From Polyangium fumosum (GTDB taxonomy: Bacteria > Myxococcota_A > Polyangia > Polyangiales > Polyangiaceae), in contig NZ_SSMQ01000043.1 in the NCBI RefSeq assembly GCF_005144585.1, forward strand, positions 1 through 64,000: 64,000 nt of DNA, written 5' to 3'. Within the stretch, counting starts at the first letter, position 1. Every line of letters begins with the position of its first letter. Made by a program: the position numbers and the translations under genes. Of this stretch, positions 48,787-57,784 are shown piece after piece. A model generated the notes under the pieces. That model saw only the letters and a list, made by a program, of their open reading frames with translations. It did no database searches and was not told the DNA's origin.

Positions 48787-50289
48787 ATGCGGTTGTCTCA
48801 TCCTTCCCTTCTCTTGGGGCTCATTTTCGCCGCGGGCGCGGCTTGCTCGGCGGGGATGCCTGGACAAGCCATCGCCGAGCCGCAGGCCGGCCCGAAGCCC
48901 GGGGCCGCAGCGGGCGCGGCTTCCACCGATTCGGCCCTCACGCTCGATCCGCGGCTCGGCTTGCTCGCCCCGGGCGATCGAAAGACGAGCTACGCCCCCG
49001 TCGACATCGAGGAGCCCTTCGCGCAGATCATGAAGCGGCTCTCGGCCGAGAAGTCGGGCGTCATGCGCCGCCAGGCGGACCTGCTCGCCGAGCGGTACGA
49101 CCTCGCCAACCGGAGCTCGAAAGGCGTCACCATGTCCCGCGGAAAGCCGATCCAGACCGGCATCCGCGTCAAACTCCCCGCCGGGGTCACCTGGAGCGCC
49201 CTCGCGGGCATGACGCCCGCCGAGATCAAGGACAAAAAACTCTGGCCTGCAGGCTTCTTCCCCCTGCCCCACGCCAAACAGGGCGAGGGCGGGATGGTCT
49301 TCCCGAAGGTCCACATCACGGAGATCAAGAAGCAGGAGGGCCGTGATCTCGAGCGGTTCGACGTGGAGTTCGACCTGCCCGAGCATTTCATCCCCGAGTT
49401 CCCGCCGCCCATCTTCCTCACGACCCGGCCGGAGCTCGGCGACGTCTCGCGCGGGCAGCTCGTCACCACGCAGAACTTCTTCGAGCTCTTCGACGGCATC
49501 CTGAACCCGAAGCAGCTCGACGGCCTCCGGCTGCTCGTCTCGCAGTTCCCGCAGCAGCAATTCAACCAGACCAGCGATCGCCGCTCGGCCAAACCCTCCC
49601 TCGGCGTCTCGTGCTTCGAATGCCACACGAACGGCCATTCCAACGCCGCGTTCCACCTCGTCGGCGACGTCCGCCCGCAATCGCACCGGCGGCGCATCGA
49701 CACGCCCTCCCTGCGCGGCGTGAATCAGCAGCGCCTCTTCGGCTCACAACGCGCCCTCCGCAGCATCGAGGATTTCACGGAGTTCGAGCAGCGCGCCGCG
49801 TATTTCGACGGGGATCCCGTCATCGCCCAGAAGAAGGGCGTGCACTTCCTCGATCGCGGCAGCGAGGTGCACGCGATGGCCGAGTTCCAGGAGCTGCTCG
49901 ACTTCCCGCCCGCGCCGAAGCTCCGGGTCCTCGACAGGAAGCTCGATCCGAAGCTCGCGACGCCCGAGGAGATGCGCGGGCAGGAGGTCTTCTTCGGCAA
50001 GGGGCAATGCGCGAACTGCCACCCGGCGCCCATTTACTCGGACAACTTCATGCACGATCTGCGGACGGAGCGGTTCTTCCCGCCCACGCTGATCAACGGG
50101 CGGCTCGCCATCGCCGACGGGGCCATCAAGACGTTCCCGCTGCGCGGCATCAAGGACTCGCCGCCTTATTTGCACGACGGACGGCTGCTCACGCTCGAAG
50201 ACACGGTCGAGTTCTTCAACCTCGTGCTCGAGCTCAAGCTCTCCGATCAGGAGAAGAGCGACCTCGTCGCGTTCATGCGGGTCCTGTAG
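48787..50289 (+). CDS. Di-haem cytochrome c (MauG/cytochrome c peroxidase-like) lipoprotein
   Basis: A protein of 500 residues with a lipobox ending GAAC. Two haem c sites: C276-FEC-H280 (SCFECHTNGHSN) and C408-ANC-H412 (KGQCANCHPAPIYSDNFMHD). The C-terminal region TFPLRGIKDSPPYLHDGRLLTLEDTVEFFN is the conserved end of the di-haem peroxidase/MauG family. The N-terminal 270 residues are not typical and may be a separate domain. A periplasmic oxidase or peroxidase role is likely, substrate unknown. An AGGAGG-type ribosome site lies a few bases upstream. Its 3' end overlaps the convergent ribA by 17 bp. Confidence 0.85.
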   Translation: MRLSHPSLLLGLIFAAGAACSAGMPGQAIAEPQAGPKPGAAAGAASTDSALTLDPRLGLLAPGDRKTSYAPVDIEEPFAQIMKRLSAEKSGVMRRQADLLAERYDLANRSSKGVTMSRGKPIQTGIRVKLPAGVTWSALAGMTPAEIKDKKLWPAGFFPLPHAKQGEGGMVFPKVHITEIKKQEGRDLERFDVEFDLPEHFIPEFPPPIFLTTRPELGDVSRGQLVTTQNFFELFDGILNPKQLDGLRLLVSQFPQQQFNQTSDRRSAKPSLGVSCFECHTNGHSNAAFHLVGDVRPQSHRRRIDTPSLRGVNQQRLFGSQRALRSIEDFTEFEQRAAYFDGDPVIAQKKGVHFLDRGSEVHAMAEFQELLDFPPAPKLRVLDRKLDPKLATPEEMRGQEVFFGKGQCANCHPAPIYSDNFMHDLRTERFFPPTLINGRLAIADGAIKTFPLRGIKDSPPYLHDGRLLTLEDTVEFFNLVLELKLSDQEKSDLVAFMRVL

Positions 50290-51064
50290 GTCTTCCGCGC
50301 GCGTCCGTCTCGGCCGGGTTCTCCTCGGCCGGGCCGTCCATCCCGTCGACCATCACCGGATCACTCTGCTCGGCGAGGTGCGGCTTGCCCTCCATGTCGA
50401 TGTAGTGGCCGCTGCGCTTCGCCTTCGTTTCGAGGTAAAACTTGTTGTAGTCGTTCGGCGGGATCACGTGCGGGATCCGGCCCGCCACCTTCACGCCGTA
50501 CTGCTCGAGCTGGCTTATCTTGTTCGGGTTGTTCGTGATGAGCCGGACCGACTTCACGACGAGGCTCTGGAGCATGTGCGCCGCCACCGCGTAGTCCCGC
50601 TCGTCGTCGCGGAAGCCGAGCGCGAGGTTCGCCTCCACCGTGTCGAGGCCCTGATCCTGCAGGCCGTAGGCCCGAATCTTGTTGATGAGCCCGATCCCGC
50701 GGCCTTCCTGCCGCAGATACAGCAAAATGCCGCGCTCCATCGACTGGATGAGCCGCAGGCCTTCGAGGAGCTGATCCCGACAATCGCAGCGGAGCGAGCC
50801 CATCACGTCGCCCGTCAGGCACTCCGAGTGCAGGCGCGTGGGCACCTCCTCGGCGCCCATCACGTCGCCGTGCACCATGGCCACGTGTTCCTTCGCGTCG
50901 CGGTTGTTCCAGAAGGCGACGATCTGGAAGCGGCCGACCCGCGTCGGCAGATCCGCGACGCCGACCACCCGCACGCAGAGCCCCGCCGGGCCGTAGCCGT
51001 CGCATTCGTGGACCCGGTCCCGCTCCACGAGATCGAGCAAGCCCCCACGACCGGCGTTCGTCAT
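50273..51064 (-). CDS. ribA: GTP cyclohydrolase II
   Basis: A protein of 263 residues, ATG 51064 preceded by AGAAAGGT. Zinc ligands Cys82, Cys93 and Cys95 in SECLTGDVMGSLRCDCRDQ; catalytic RQEGRGIGLINKI and the family ending LITNNPNKISQLEQYGVKVAGRIP. It catalyses the first step of riboflavin synthesis, GTP to 2,5-diamino-6-ribosylamino-pyrimidinone phosphate plus formate and pyrophosphate. Unfused, without a RibB half. An extra N-terminal 30 residues and a C-terminal acidic tail (SDPVMVDGMDGPAEENP) are longer than in Escherichia coli RibA. Confidence 0.94.
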   Translation of the reverse strand: MTNAGRGGLLDLVERDRVHECDGYGPAGLCVRVVGVADLPTRVGRFQIVAFWNNRDAKEHVAMVHGDVMGAEEVPTRLHSECLTGDVMGSLRCDCRDQLLEGLRLIQSMERGILLYLRQEGRGIGLINKIRAYGLQDQGLDTVEANLALGFRDDERDYAVAAHMLQSLVVKSVRLITNNPNKISQLEQYGVKVAGRIPHVIPPNDYNKFYLETKAKRSGHYIDMEGKPHLAEQSDPVMVDGMDGPAEENPAETDARGRPTGPA

Positions 51065-51164
51065 CGACCTTTCTCTCCTCCCACCACCCGCCTTGCGACT
51101 AGCAGGCCCGGGTGCCGATGCCAAAAATCTTGGCCTACGGGCGCCGTTCGATCGATAGCCCCCC

Positions 51165-52286
51165 GTGGTGTCCCCGATCCGCGCCCTCCTCGCCCCGGCC
51201 GCGCTCGCGTCCGTCCTCCTCGTCGGCTCGCCCGACGCAGAGGCCGCGTCGCTCGGCCTCCACCGCGTCCGTGTCACGTCCGAGGCCGCCTACGGCGCCG
51301 TGGGGGGCCAGGCCAAGCCCGTGCGCCTGACGCTCGATCCTCGCCTGCAACGCGAGGCCGAGCGGCTGCTCGCGCGCTCGGGCGCCCCCGAGGCCGCGAT
51401 CGTCGCCTCGGACGTGCGCACCGGGCGTATCCTCGTCTGGGCGAGCCGCGGCAACCGCGACTTCGTGGCCGAGCCCTACGCCCCGAGCGCGAGCCTCTTC
51501 AAGATCGTCACGGCCGCGGCGCTGCTCGACGGCGGCCACGCGAACGAAGGCACGGAGGCGTGCTGGTCGGGCGGCGAGCACGACATCACGGAGGCCGATC
51601 TCGACCGGCGCGGCGGCAGCGCCTGCACGCCCTTCGGCGAGGCCCTCGGCAAGAGCATCAACATGGTGTTCGCGCGAATGGCGAAGCGGCACCTCGACCC
51701 GGACGATCTGCGGCGCATGGCCTCCGCGCTCGGGTTCGCCGGCGACGTGCCGATCGACGTCCCCGCCCACGCGGGGCGCGTCGAGATCCCGGCCGATCCT
51801 TTCGGCATGGCCCGCGCCGCCGCGGGGTTCTGGAACGGAAAGCTCTCGCCGCTCGGCGCGCTCTTCGCGATGCAGACCATCGCCAACGGCGGCGAGCGCG
51901 TGCGGCTCGTGCTCAAGGATCCCGGCGTGCCCGTCGCCCGCGTGGTCGAGCGCCGCGCCCTCGATCCGCGCGTCGCGCGCACGCTGAACCGCATGCTCCA
52001 GGTCACCACGAAGCGGGGCACGTGCGTCAAAGCGTTCCGCCACGCGGACGGGACGCGCGCGCTGCCCGGCATGGCCGTGGCCGCGAAGACGGGCACGCTC
52101 GTCGGCAAGAAGCCGGCGCGCATGTTCTCGTGGTTTGCCTCCTTCGCGCCTGCGGACAAGCCGGAGATCGCCGTGGCGGTCATGCTGGCGAACGACATCA
52201 CCTGGCGGACGAAGGCGAACATCGTCGGCCGCGAGCTGCTCGAAGCCTACTTCGCGGGCAGCCGCGACGAGCGACGCGGGCGCTGA
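51165..52286 (+). CDS. Penicillin-binding transpeptidase-domain protein
   Basis: A protein of 373 residues with a GTG start and a Sec signal (LLAPAALASVLLVGSPDAEA). The transpeptidase motifs are in order: S110-LF-K113 (PSASLFKIVTAA), S164-I-N166 (GKSINMVFARMAK) and K308-T-G310 (AVAAKTGTLVGKK). There is no transglycosylase or PASTA domain and no large dimerisation domain. It is therefore a small class B-like protein or beta-lactamase-sensor-like transpeptidase. Acts in the periplasm on peptidoglycan or on beta-lactams. About 100 bp from the divergent ribA. Confidence 0.88.
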   Translation: MVSPIRALLAPAALASVLLVGSPDAEAASLGLHRVRVTSEAAYGAVGGQAKPVRLTLDPRLQREAERLLARSGAPEAAIVASDVRTGRILVWASRGNRDFVAEPYAPSASLFKIVTAAALLDGGHANEGTEACWSGGEHDITEADLDRRGGSACTPFGEALGKSINMVFARMAKRHLDPDDLRRMASALGFAGDVPIDVPAHAGRVEIPADPFGMARAAAGFWNGKLSPLGALFAMQTIANGGERVRLVLKDPGVPVARVVERRALDPRVARTLNRMLQVTTKRGTCVKAFRHADGTRALPGMAVAAKTGTLVGKKPARMFSWFASFAPADKPEIAVAVMLANDITWRTKANIVGRELLEAYFAGSRDERRGR

Positions 52287-52289
52287 GCT

Positions 52290-52946
52290 TCAGGCGACCG
52301 CGGTGCAGGCGATCGTGAGGGCGAGGAAGTTCGCATTGCACTGCGCCTTCAGTCCGATCGTCGTGGCCGTGGCGAGGCAGAGCGTGTAGCCCGTGAGGGT
52401 GTGCCGCAGGCACCGGCGGTATTCCCGCTCGGAGGCGGAGAGCGCGAGCGCGATCGCCTCGGTTGGGTCGACGTCGGGCGGCGGGCGGGTGATGCGCTCC
52501 CGCCCCGGCTCCTCGCCGCCGCCGCCCACGACGTCCTGGATGGCCTGAAAAAGGCCTGACCCCGCCGCGTTCACGCGCTCCGCGGCGCCGCGAAGCGTCT
52601 CGTAATCGGCGGAGGCGGCGCCCTGGAAGTCCGAAAGCGCGTCGTAGAGCTCCTGGGCCGCGCTCTGGATCCCGGAATCCGGGATATCGCTGATGGCGCT
52701 CGCGGAAGGCAGGGAGATCGATTTCGCGGCATCCGCCAAGTCGCGCCATTCCTCCCTCGAGGGCTCGGGCTGCGCGACGAGGGAGCTCGGGGCCGACGTC
52801 AGCCCGTTGTCGGCGGCATCGGCGCCCGCGAAGCAGCCTTGGCCGGCGAGCAGCATGCCTCCGAGGAGGAGAGGCACGAACGAGAGCGCGGCGCGCCTCG
52901 TCTTCGGAGAGAGGTTCGATCGGGATGAACGTGTTCGTTTCGACAT
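52290..52946 (-). CDS. Hypothetical lipoprotein
   Basis: A protein of 218 residues, start MSKRTRSSRSNLSPKTRRA, lipobox ending GQGC. The mature part is acidic and helical (EWRDLADAAKSISLPSAS, IQSAAQELYDALSDFQGAAS, GAAERVNAAGSGLFQAIQ). It ends with a Cys-containing hydrophobic segment YRRCLRHTLTGYTLCLATA. No family recognised. Convergent with the transpeptidase gene, 3 bp apart. Confidence 0.7.
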   Translation of the reverse strand: MSKRTRSSRSNLSPKTRRAALSFVPLLLGGMLLAGQGCFAGADAADNGLTSAPSSLVAQPEPSREEWRDLADAAKSISLPSASAISDIPDSGIQSAAQELYDALSDFQGAASADYETLRGAAERVNAAGSGLFQAIQDVVGGGGEEPGRERITRPPPDVDPTEAIALALSASEREYRRCLRHTLTGYTLCLATATTIGLKAQCNANFLALTIACTAVA

Positions 52947-53306
52947 GGCGCCCCCCATCCCGCCTTCGTTCGGCGCGCCCGCGGCGCGATCCAAACGAAG
53001 GCGGACCGCAATTTCCGTCGCGCGGACGACCGGTGGACCCTCCACCACGTTCGTCAGGGTGAAGATTGGGCCCGCGGCGTCCCGGTCAATCGGGTCCGCG
53101 CCGAGGGCGCCCTGCCGACACGCCGTACCCGGACGAAGTCGCGGGAGGCGCGTCACGGCGAGAGCCTGTGACATCGTTTACAGATGTGGGCTACGGGGCG
53201 CGGCGCGCAGGGGGGGTGGCCTCGGGCAAACGATCGTCCAAAAAGGACCACGGTCCCTCTGTCCGGGCATCGTCTCACGGACGCGGGGGCGCTAGACTCG
53301 TGCCGC
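52947..53306. promoter_or_regulatory. Divergent intergenic region
   Basis: 360 bp between the lipoprotein (minus) and the WD40-like gene (plus). The plus frame is open from 53184, but its reading there (WATGRGAQGGWPRAND) does not look like protein. I see no RNA gene or repeat. Promoters in both directions are expected. Confidence 0.35.
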
Positions 53307-54878
53307 GTGCACGCAAGTCAACTCCCCCTCTCGCACGAGGCCACGGCCCTCGCCGTCTCCGCCGACGGCAAGCGACTCGCGGCGTCGGCGATCGGCAACG
53401 GGCGCACGGTCGTCTACGATCTGCGCGTCGGCCGAGCGCTCTTCCGGTTCGGCGTGGGCGCGACGGGGCTCGCGCTCTCGCCCGACGGCGGGCGCCTCGT
53501 CACGGCGTGGTCCGACGACGCGCGTGTGCCGCCGAGCGCAGCCCGTTCCGCCCTCGACGCGCGCGTGGAGGCCGACGAGGCCGTGCACACGGTGCAGGTC
53601 TTCGACCTCGTCACGGGGCGATGCTTGACGCCCGAGCCGTGGCGCGGCGAGGCGCCGATCGCGCTCTCGCCCGACGGCACGTTGCTCGCGGTCACGGCCG
53701 ATCGCCTCACGAGCGCGGTGCTCGTCTACCGGCTCGCGGATGGAGCGCTCGTGCAGGAGCTCTCGTATCCGCATCGACGGCGGCTTCGCAGCCTCGCCTG
53801 GAGCCCCGACGGTCGCCTGCTCACGGCGGCCACGGGCGTGACGCCGGTCGTGCACTGGTCGACGGACGATTTCCGGGACGTGCGGCCCGAGGGCGTGCGC
53901 GAGACCGACGCGGCCGTCGCGTTCTCGCCCGATGGAACGCTCGTCGCGGCGGCGGGGCCGGACAGCCGGATCCGCTTGTTCGAGCCGGGCCACGAGGGCG
54001 AGCCGCGCGCGGTGCTCGCGGTGAAGAACGGCCTCACCTTGCTGCGCGGCGTCGCGGCGCTCGAGTTCTCGCCGGACGGCGCGCTCGTCACCGCGCTCGG
54101 CCGGACCCGCGCGACGCAGGTCTTCAGCGTGCCGCTCGCGCGCCCTCTCTGGACGGCGAGCCCGGGCCCGATGGCGTTCTTGCCGAACGGCAAGACCGTG
54201 GCCGCGTGGTGGTGCGGCGCGGTGTGGCTGCGGGACGCCGAGAGCGGGGATCTGCGCGTGTCCCCGGCCGACGACGCGGGCGACGACACGCCCTCCGGCG
54301 TGGGTCCGGCGAGCCGCACGGTGACGTTGCGGAGCCGTGAGTTCGAGGGGCGCATCCCGACGCCCCCGCAGACGCTGCGGGTCGTCCCCGAGGCGCAGGG
54401 CAGCGCGGATGTCGCCCTGTCGAGCGCAGCAGCGGCGCTGATCGCACGCTTGTCGACGGGCTGGGCCGAGTCGAGCTACCGCACCGCGGCGAACCTGCTC
54501 GCGCGTGACGCCGACGGCCTCGGCGTGCGTCTGCCGCTACGCGGCGGTTATGCGTACGTGCAGATCCGGACGAGCGCCGATCGGTACCGCCTCCTCGTGA
54601 CCGTCACCGCGGACGAGCCCGAGCAGGATCCGCCGCCCTCGTCGAGCCTGGTGCGCCTCTCGCGCTGGATCCGCGATCGTCTGAGCGCGGAGGCGCGCCG
54701 CGTCGCCGCGGCCGATCGCGAGTGGGCTGCGGAGATCGCGCCGGGCGCGGGCGAGGGCGACGTCCAGATCGAGCGTGGCCCCGGCTCGCTCACCATCACG
54801 CTCGATCATGCGCCGCTGCCCTCGCTCGACGATCTCGAGGCCCTGATCCACGCGGCCGAGCTGAAGCTCGAGCCCTGA
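53307..54878 (+). CDS. WD40-like beta-propeller protein
   Basis: A protein of 523 residues from GTG 53307 (VHASQLPLSHEATALAVSADG). Repeats of ALSPDGxxLA and WSPDGRLLTAA occur every 40-50 residues up to about 330: ALAVSADGKRLAASA, GLALSPDGGRLVTAWSDDAR, PIALSPDGTLLAVTAD, SLAWSPDGRLLTAATG, AVAFSPDGTLVAAAG and ALEFSPDGALVTALG. The last 190 residues form a different alpha/beta domain (ESSYRTAANLLARDADGLGVRLPLRGGYAYVQIR). No signal peptide. Function unknown. The rhomboid gene follows 15 bp later. Confidence 0.78.
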   Translation: MHASQLPLSHEATALAVSADGKRLAASAIGNGRTVVYDLRVGRALFRFGVGATGLALSPDGGRLVTAWSDDARVPPSAARSALDARVEADEAVHTVQVFDLVTGRCLTPEPWRGEAPIALSPDGTLLAVTADRLTSAVLVYRLADGALVQELSYPHRRRLRSLAWSPDGRLLTAATGVTPVVHWSTDDFRDVRPEGVRETDAAVAFSPDGTLVAAAGPDSRIRLFEPGHEGEPRAVLAVKNGLTLLRGVAALEFSPDGALVTALGRTRATQVFSVPLARPLWTASPGPMAFLPNGKTVAAWWCGAVWLRDAESGDLRVSPADDAGDDTPSGVGPASRTVTLRSREFEGRIPTPPQTLRVVPEAQGSADVALSSAAAALIARLSTGWAESSYRTAANLLARDADGLGVRLPLRGGYAYVQIRTSADRYRLLVTVTADEPEQDPPPSSSLVRLSRWIRDRLSAEARRVAAADREWAAEIAPGAGEGDVQIERGPGSLTITLDHAPLPSLDDLEALIHAAELKLEP

Positions 54879-54893
54879 GCCCTCCGACGCGCC

Positions 54894-56075
54894 TTGAAGA
54901 AGCCGCCGCCCGTCTCCGAGTTCGTGCGTTTTCCGATCACCGCCGGCGTGGCGATGCTCGCCCTCTTCGTCACGGTGCTCGACGCGTCGGGTCGATCGAT
55001 CCAGCCGCTCGTGATGAACGTGCGCGCGTTCGAGGGCGAGCCGTGGCGCCTCGTCACGAGCGCCTTGCCGCACGCCAATGCGTTGCACTTGGTTTTCAAC
55101 ATCGCCTGGCTCTGGGTCCTAGGGACGATGCTGGAGGAGCGCTTCGGATCGTTCCGCTTGCTCGGCCTCGTGCTCCTCTTCGCCGCGGGATCGGCGGCGG
55201 CCGAGTACGCGGCCTTCGTCGGCGGGATCGGCCTGTCCGGCGTGGTCTACGGCCTCTTCGGCCTCGCGTGGGTGCTCGATCGCGCGGACGCGCGCATGCG
55301 CGGCACCGTGGACGCGCGCTCGACGCAGCTCTTCATCGTCTGGTTCTTCTTCTGCATCGCGACGACCGTCTTCGACGTCTTGCCCGTCGCGAACGTGGCG
55401 CACGGCGTGGGCGCGCTGCTCGGCGTGCTCATGGGGCTCGTGATCACGGGGGGCCTGCGGGTCGCGCGTCGACGCGCTTCGGTGCGCGCCGGAGCGGGGC
55501 TCGGGGTCTTGCTCGTCGTCGCGGCCTCGGGCGCGGGCGCGACCGTGCTCCGCCCGCGCGTCAACGTCTCGAAGGACGGAGGCGGCGACAGCGCGCGCCT
55601 CGCTTACGAGGCGTTCGACGCGGGGAACTTCGACGAGGCCATCTCGCGGTACGAGAAGGCGCTCGAGGTGAGCCCGAAGAGCGCGACCTTCTGGTACAAC
55701 CTCGGCATCGCGTACGCGCGCAAGGGCAAGCTCGACGACGCGACGCGCGCGTACACGCAGGCCGTCGCGCTCGCGCCCGAGAACACGGGCATGAAGCGCA
55801 CGCTCGTCGACACGAAGCGCTCCCGCGCCGACGCGGCGCAGGCGGACGGCAAGCACGACGAAGCCATACGCCTCTACGAAGAGGTGCTCGCGCTCGACGG
55901 CGACGACGCGTTCTCGCTCTACAGCCTGAGCCGCACCTACGAAGAGCTCGGCCGTCACGAGGAGGCCGGGCGGCTCCGCGCGCGCGCCGTGGCCCTCCAC
56001 GTGGACCCTGGCAACGGCCCTGCGGAGCCATCCTTCGACGTCGACGCGGGGATCGAACGCGACGCGGGCCCGTGA
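54894..56075 (+). CDS. Rhomboid-family intramembrane protease with TPR domain
   Basis: A protein of 393 residues with a TTG start. Six or so membrane segments in the first 215 residues, with WR at 51-52, HANALHLVFNIAW (Asn69), the catalytic GLSG at 113-116 (Ser115) and His170 in VANVAHGVGALLG. The C-terminal part (from about 230) has TPR units YEAFDAGNFDEAISRYEKALEVSP, FWYNLGIAYARKGKLDDATRAYTQAVALAP and DEAIRLYEEVLALDGDDA. Rhomboid-TPR fusions are known, such as Bacillus GluP. It would cleave transmembrane substrates, with the TPR as a recruiting domain. Co-directional with its neighbours, spacing 15 bp before and 59 bp after. Confidence 0.92.
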   Translation: MKKPPPVSEFVRFPITAGVAMLALFVTVLDASGRSIQPLVMNVRAFEGEPWRLVTSALPHANALHLVFNIAWLWVLGTMLEERFGSFRLLGLVLLFAAGSAAAEYAAFVGGIGLSGVVYGLFGLAWVLDRADARMRGTVDARSTQLFIVWFFFCIATTVFDVLPVANVAHGVGALLGVLMGLVITGGLRVARRRASVRAGAGLGVLLVVAASGAGATVLRPRVNVSKDGGGDSARLAYEAFDAGNFDEAISRYEKALEVSPKSATFWYNLGIAYARKGKLDDATRAYTQAVALAPENTGMKRTLVDTKRSRADAAQADGKHDEAIRLYEEVLALDGDDAFSLYSLSRTYEELGRHEEAGRLRARAVALHVDPGNGPAEPSFDVDAGIERDAGP

Positions 56076-56134
56076 ACGCCCCTTCTCTGCGCGATTCATC
56101 GCCCCTACACTCGTCGTTTCCCGGAGGCCGCCCC

Positions 56135-56719
56135 TTGAAGACCGTCGACTTCTTTTTCGACTTCTCGTCCCCGTACAGCTACCTCGCCGCCACGCAGCTC
56201 CCGGCCCTCGCGGCGCGTGTCGGCGCGACGATCGCGTACCGCCCCTTCGTGCTCTTCGCCGTCTTCAAGGCCGCGGGCAACGACATGCCGGCCAAGATCC
56301 CCACGAAGGGCGCGTACCTCTTCAAGGACCTCGATCGCTGGGCGCGGCACTACGGTGTGCCCTTCCGCTTCTCCAGCCACTTCCCCTCGAACACGATCAA
56401 GGCCATGCGCATGGTCCACGTCGCCGCGGAGCAAGGCAAAGCCGAGGCGTTCTCGCAGGCCACCTTCCGCGCCATGTGGGCGGAGGATCGGGACATCGCG
56501 AGCCCCGAGACGCTCGCCGAGCTCGCGCGCGGCGTGGGCCTCGACGCCGAGGCCGCGCTCGCCGCGATCGAGACGCCCGCGATCAAGGATCGGCTCCGCG
56601 CGGACACCGACGAGGCCATCACGCGCGGCGCGTTCGGCGCGCCTGCGATGTTCGTCGGGGACGAGCTCTTCTGGGGCAACGATCGGCTCCACTTCGTCGA
56701 GGAAGCGCTGAAAGGCTGA
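56135..56719 (+). CDS. 2-Hydroxychromene-2-carboxylate isomerase-like (DsbA-fold) protein
   Basis: A protein of 194 residues from TTG 56135, preceded by CCGGAGG. VDFFFDFSSPYSYLAATQLP has the Ser-Pro-Tyr motif that replaces CxxC in the NahD/kappa-GST group. PFVLFAVFKAAGNDMP, YGVPFRFSSHFPSNTIKAMR and GAFGAPAMFVGDELFWGNDRL are also diagnostic. It would use glutathione and isomerise aromatic ring-cleavage intermediates, but stand-alone homologues are common and no naphthalene genes are near. It overlaps the next gene (TGATG). Confidence 0.92.
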   Translation: MKTVDFFFDFSSPYSYLAATQLPALAARVGATIAYRPFVLFAVFKAAGNDMPAKIPTKGAYLFKDLDRWARHYGVPFRFSSHFPSNTIKAMRMVHVAAEQGKAEAFSQATFRAMWAEDRDIASPETLAELARGVGLDAEAALAAIETPAIKDRLRADTDEAITRGAFGAPAMFVGDELFWGNDRLHFVEEALKG

Positions 56720-57678
56720 TGGCGCTCCGACCCTTCGAACGGCTCCCCTACGAGGCGCTCCCCGCGCTGCCGCGCATCCCGCACGGCTACCACCGCGCCG
56801 AGGCGCGCCGCGTGCAGGTGTCTTCCCGCATCTTCGGCGACGTCGGCGTGCACGTCCGTGTCGTGGGCTCGGGCCCGCCGCTCCTGCTCGTGCACGGGCT
56901 CATGACGTCGAGTTACTCGTTCCGGTACGTGCTCGAGCCCCTCGGCCGGTTCTTCCGTGTCTTCGCGCCCGACCTGCCCGGCGCCGGCCGTTCCGACAAA
57001 CCGACACGGGCGGACTTTTCGCCGCGGAGCTTTGGCACGTTCCTCGCCGAGCTCCAGCAGGCGCTCGGCATCCGCGGGTGCGCCGTCATGGGCAACTCGC
57101 TCGGCGGGTACGTGGCGATGCACCTCGCCTTGGAGGATCCAGCGGCCGTCTCGCGCCTCGTCGTGAACCACGCGCCGGGCACGCCGGAGCCGCGGTACGT
57201 GGCGCTGCGGGCCATGCTCTCGACGGGCGCGGGCCGCGCGCTTCTTCGTTACCTCGTGCAGCGCGACCCGCGCCGCTGGGTGTACCGGAACGTCCATTAC
57301 CACGACGAACGGCTCAAATCGCGCGAGGAGCTCGACGAGTACGGCGCGCCGCTCGCCACGGACGCGGGGCTCGCGTGCTTCACGAAATCGCTGCACGAGA
57401 CGCTCGCGCCCGCGGGCTTCCATGCCTTCGTCGACGAGCTCGGCCGCGCGCCCTTCCCCGTGCCGCTGCTCTTCGTGTACGCCCGGAAGGATCCGGTGGT
57501 CTCGCCCCGCGTGGGGGAAGCCCTCCACCGCCTCGCGCGGGGCTCCGAGCTTCGATACCTCGAAGGCACGTCGCATTTCTCCCACGTCGACTCGCCCGAT
57601 CGGATGGTCGAGACCATCCTGCCCTTCCTCCGCGCCGCCGAGGACCCCGAGCGCGCGGGCGCCTCGCTCGGCGGCTGA
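56719..57678 (+). CDS. Alpha/beta-fold hydrolase
   Basis: A protein of 319 residues. The fold landmarks are VVGSGPPLLLVHGLMTSSYSF (oxyanion region), APDLPGAGRSDKP, the nucleophile elbow GNSLGGYVA with Ser in the G-x-S-x-G motif around residue 131, and near the end FVYARKDPVVSP (Asp) and GTSHFSHVDSPDR (His). An intact Ser/Asp/His triad is therefore present. The cap region is helical. Esterase, lipase or epoxide-hydrolase-like; substrate unknown. The start overlaps the isomerase stop by one base. Confidence 0.92.
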   Translation: MALRPFERLPYEALPALPRIPHGYHRAEARRVQVSSRIFGDVGVHVRVVGSGPPLLLVHGLMTSSYSFRYVLEPLGRFFRVFAPDLPGAGRSDKPTRADFSPRSFGTFLAELQQALGIRGCAVMGNSLGGYVAMHLALEDPAAVSRLVVNHAPGTPEPRYVALRAMLSTGAGRALLRYLVQRDPRRWVYRNVHYHDERLKSREELDEYGAPLATDAGLACFTKSLHETLAPAGFHAFVDELGRAPFPVPLLFVYARKDPVVSPRVGEALHRLARGSELRYLEGTSHFSHVDSPDRMVETILPFLRAAEDPERAGASLGG

Positions 57679-57784
57679 CGGCCGCCCTTCCCGCCGGGCC
57701 TGCGCGGGCTCTCCGCGCGCAAAACCGTGTACGCTCCGCCCTGCGCTTCGTTTGCGCACCAACCATCGGAAGGTGAAGGGAGGC

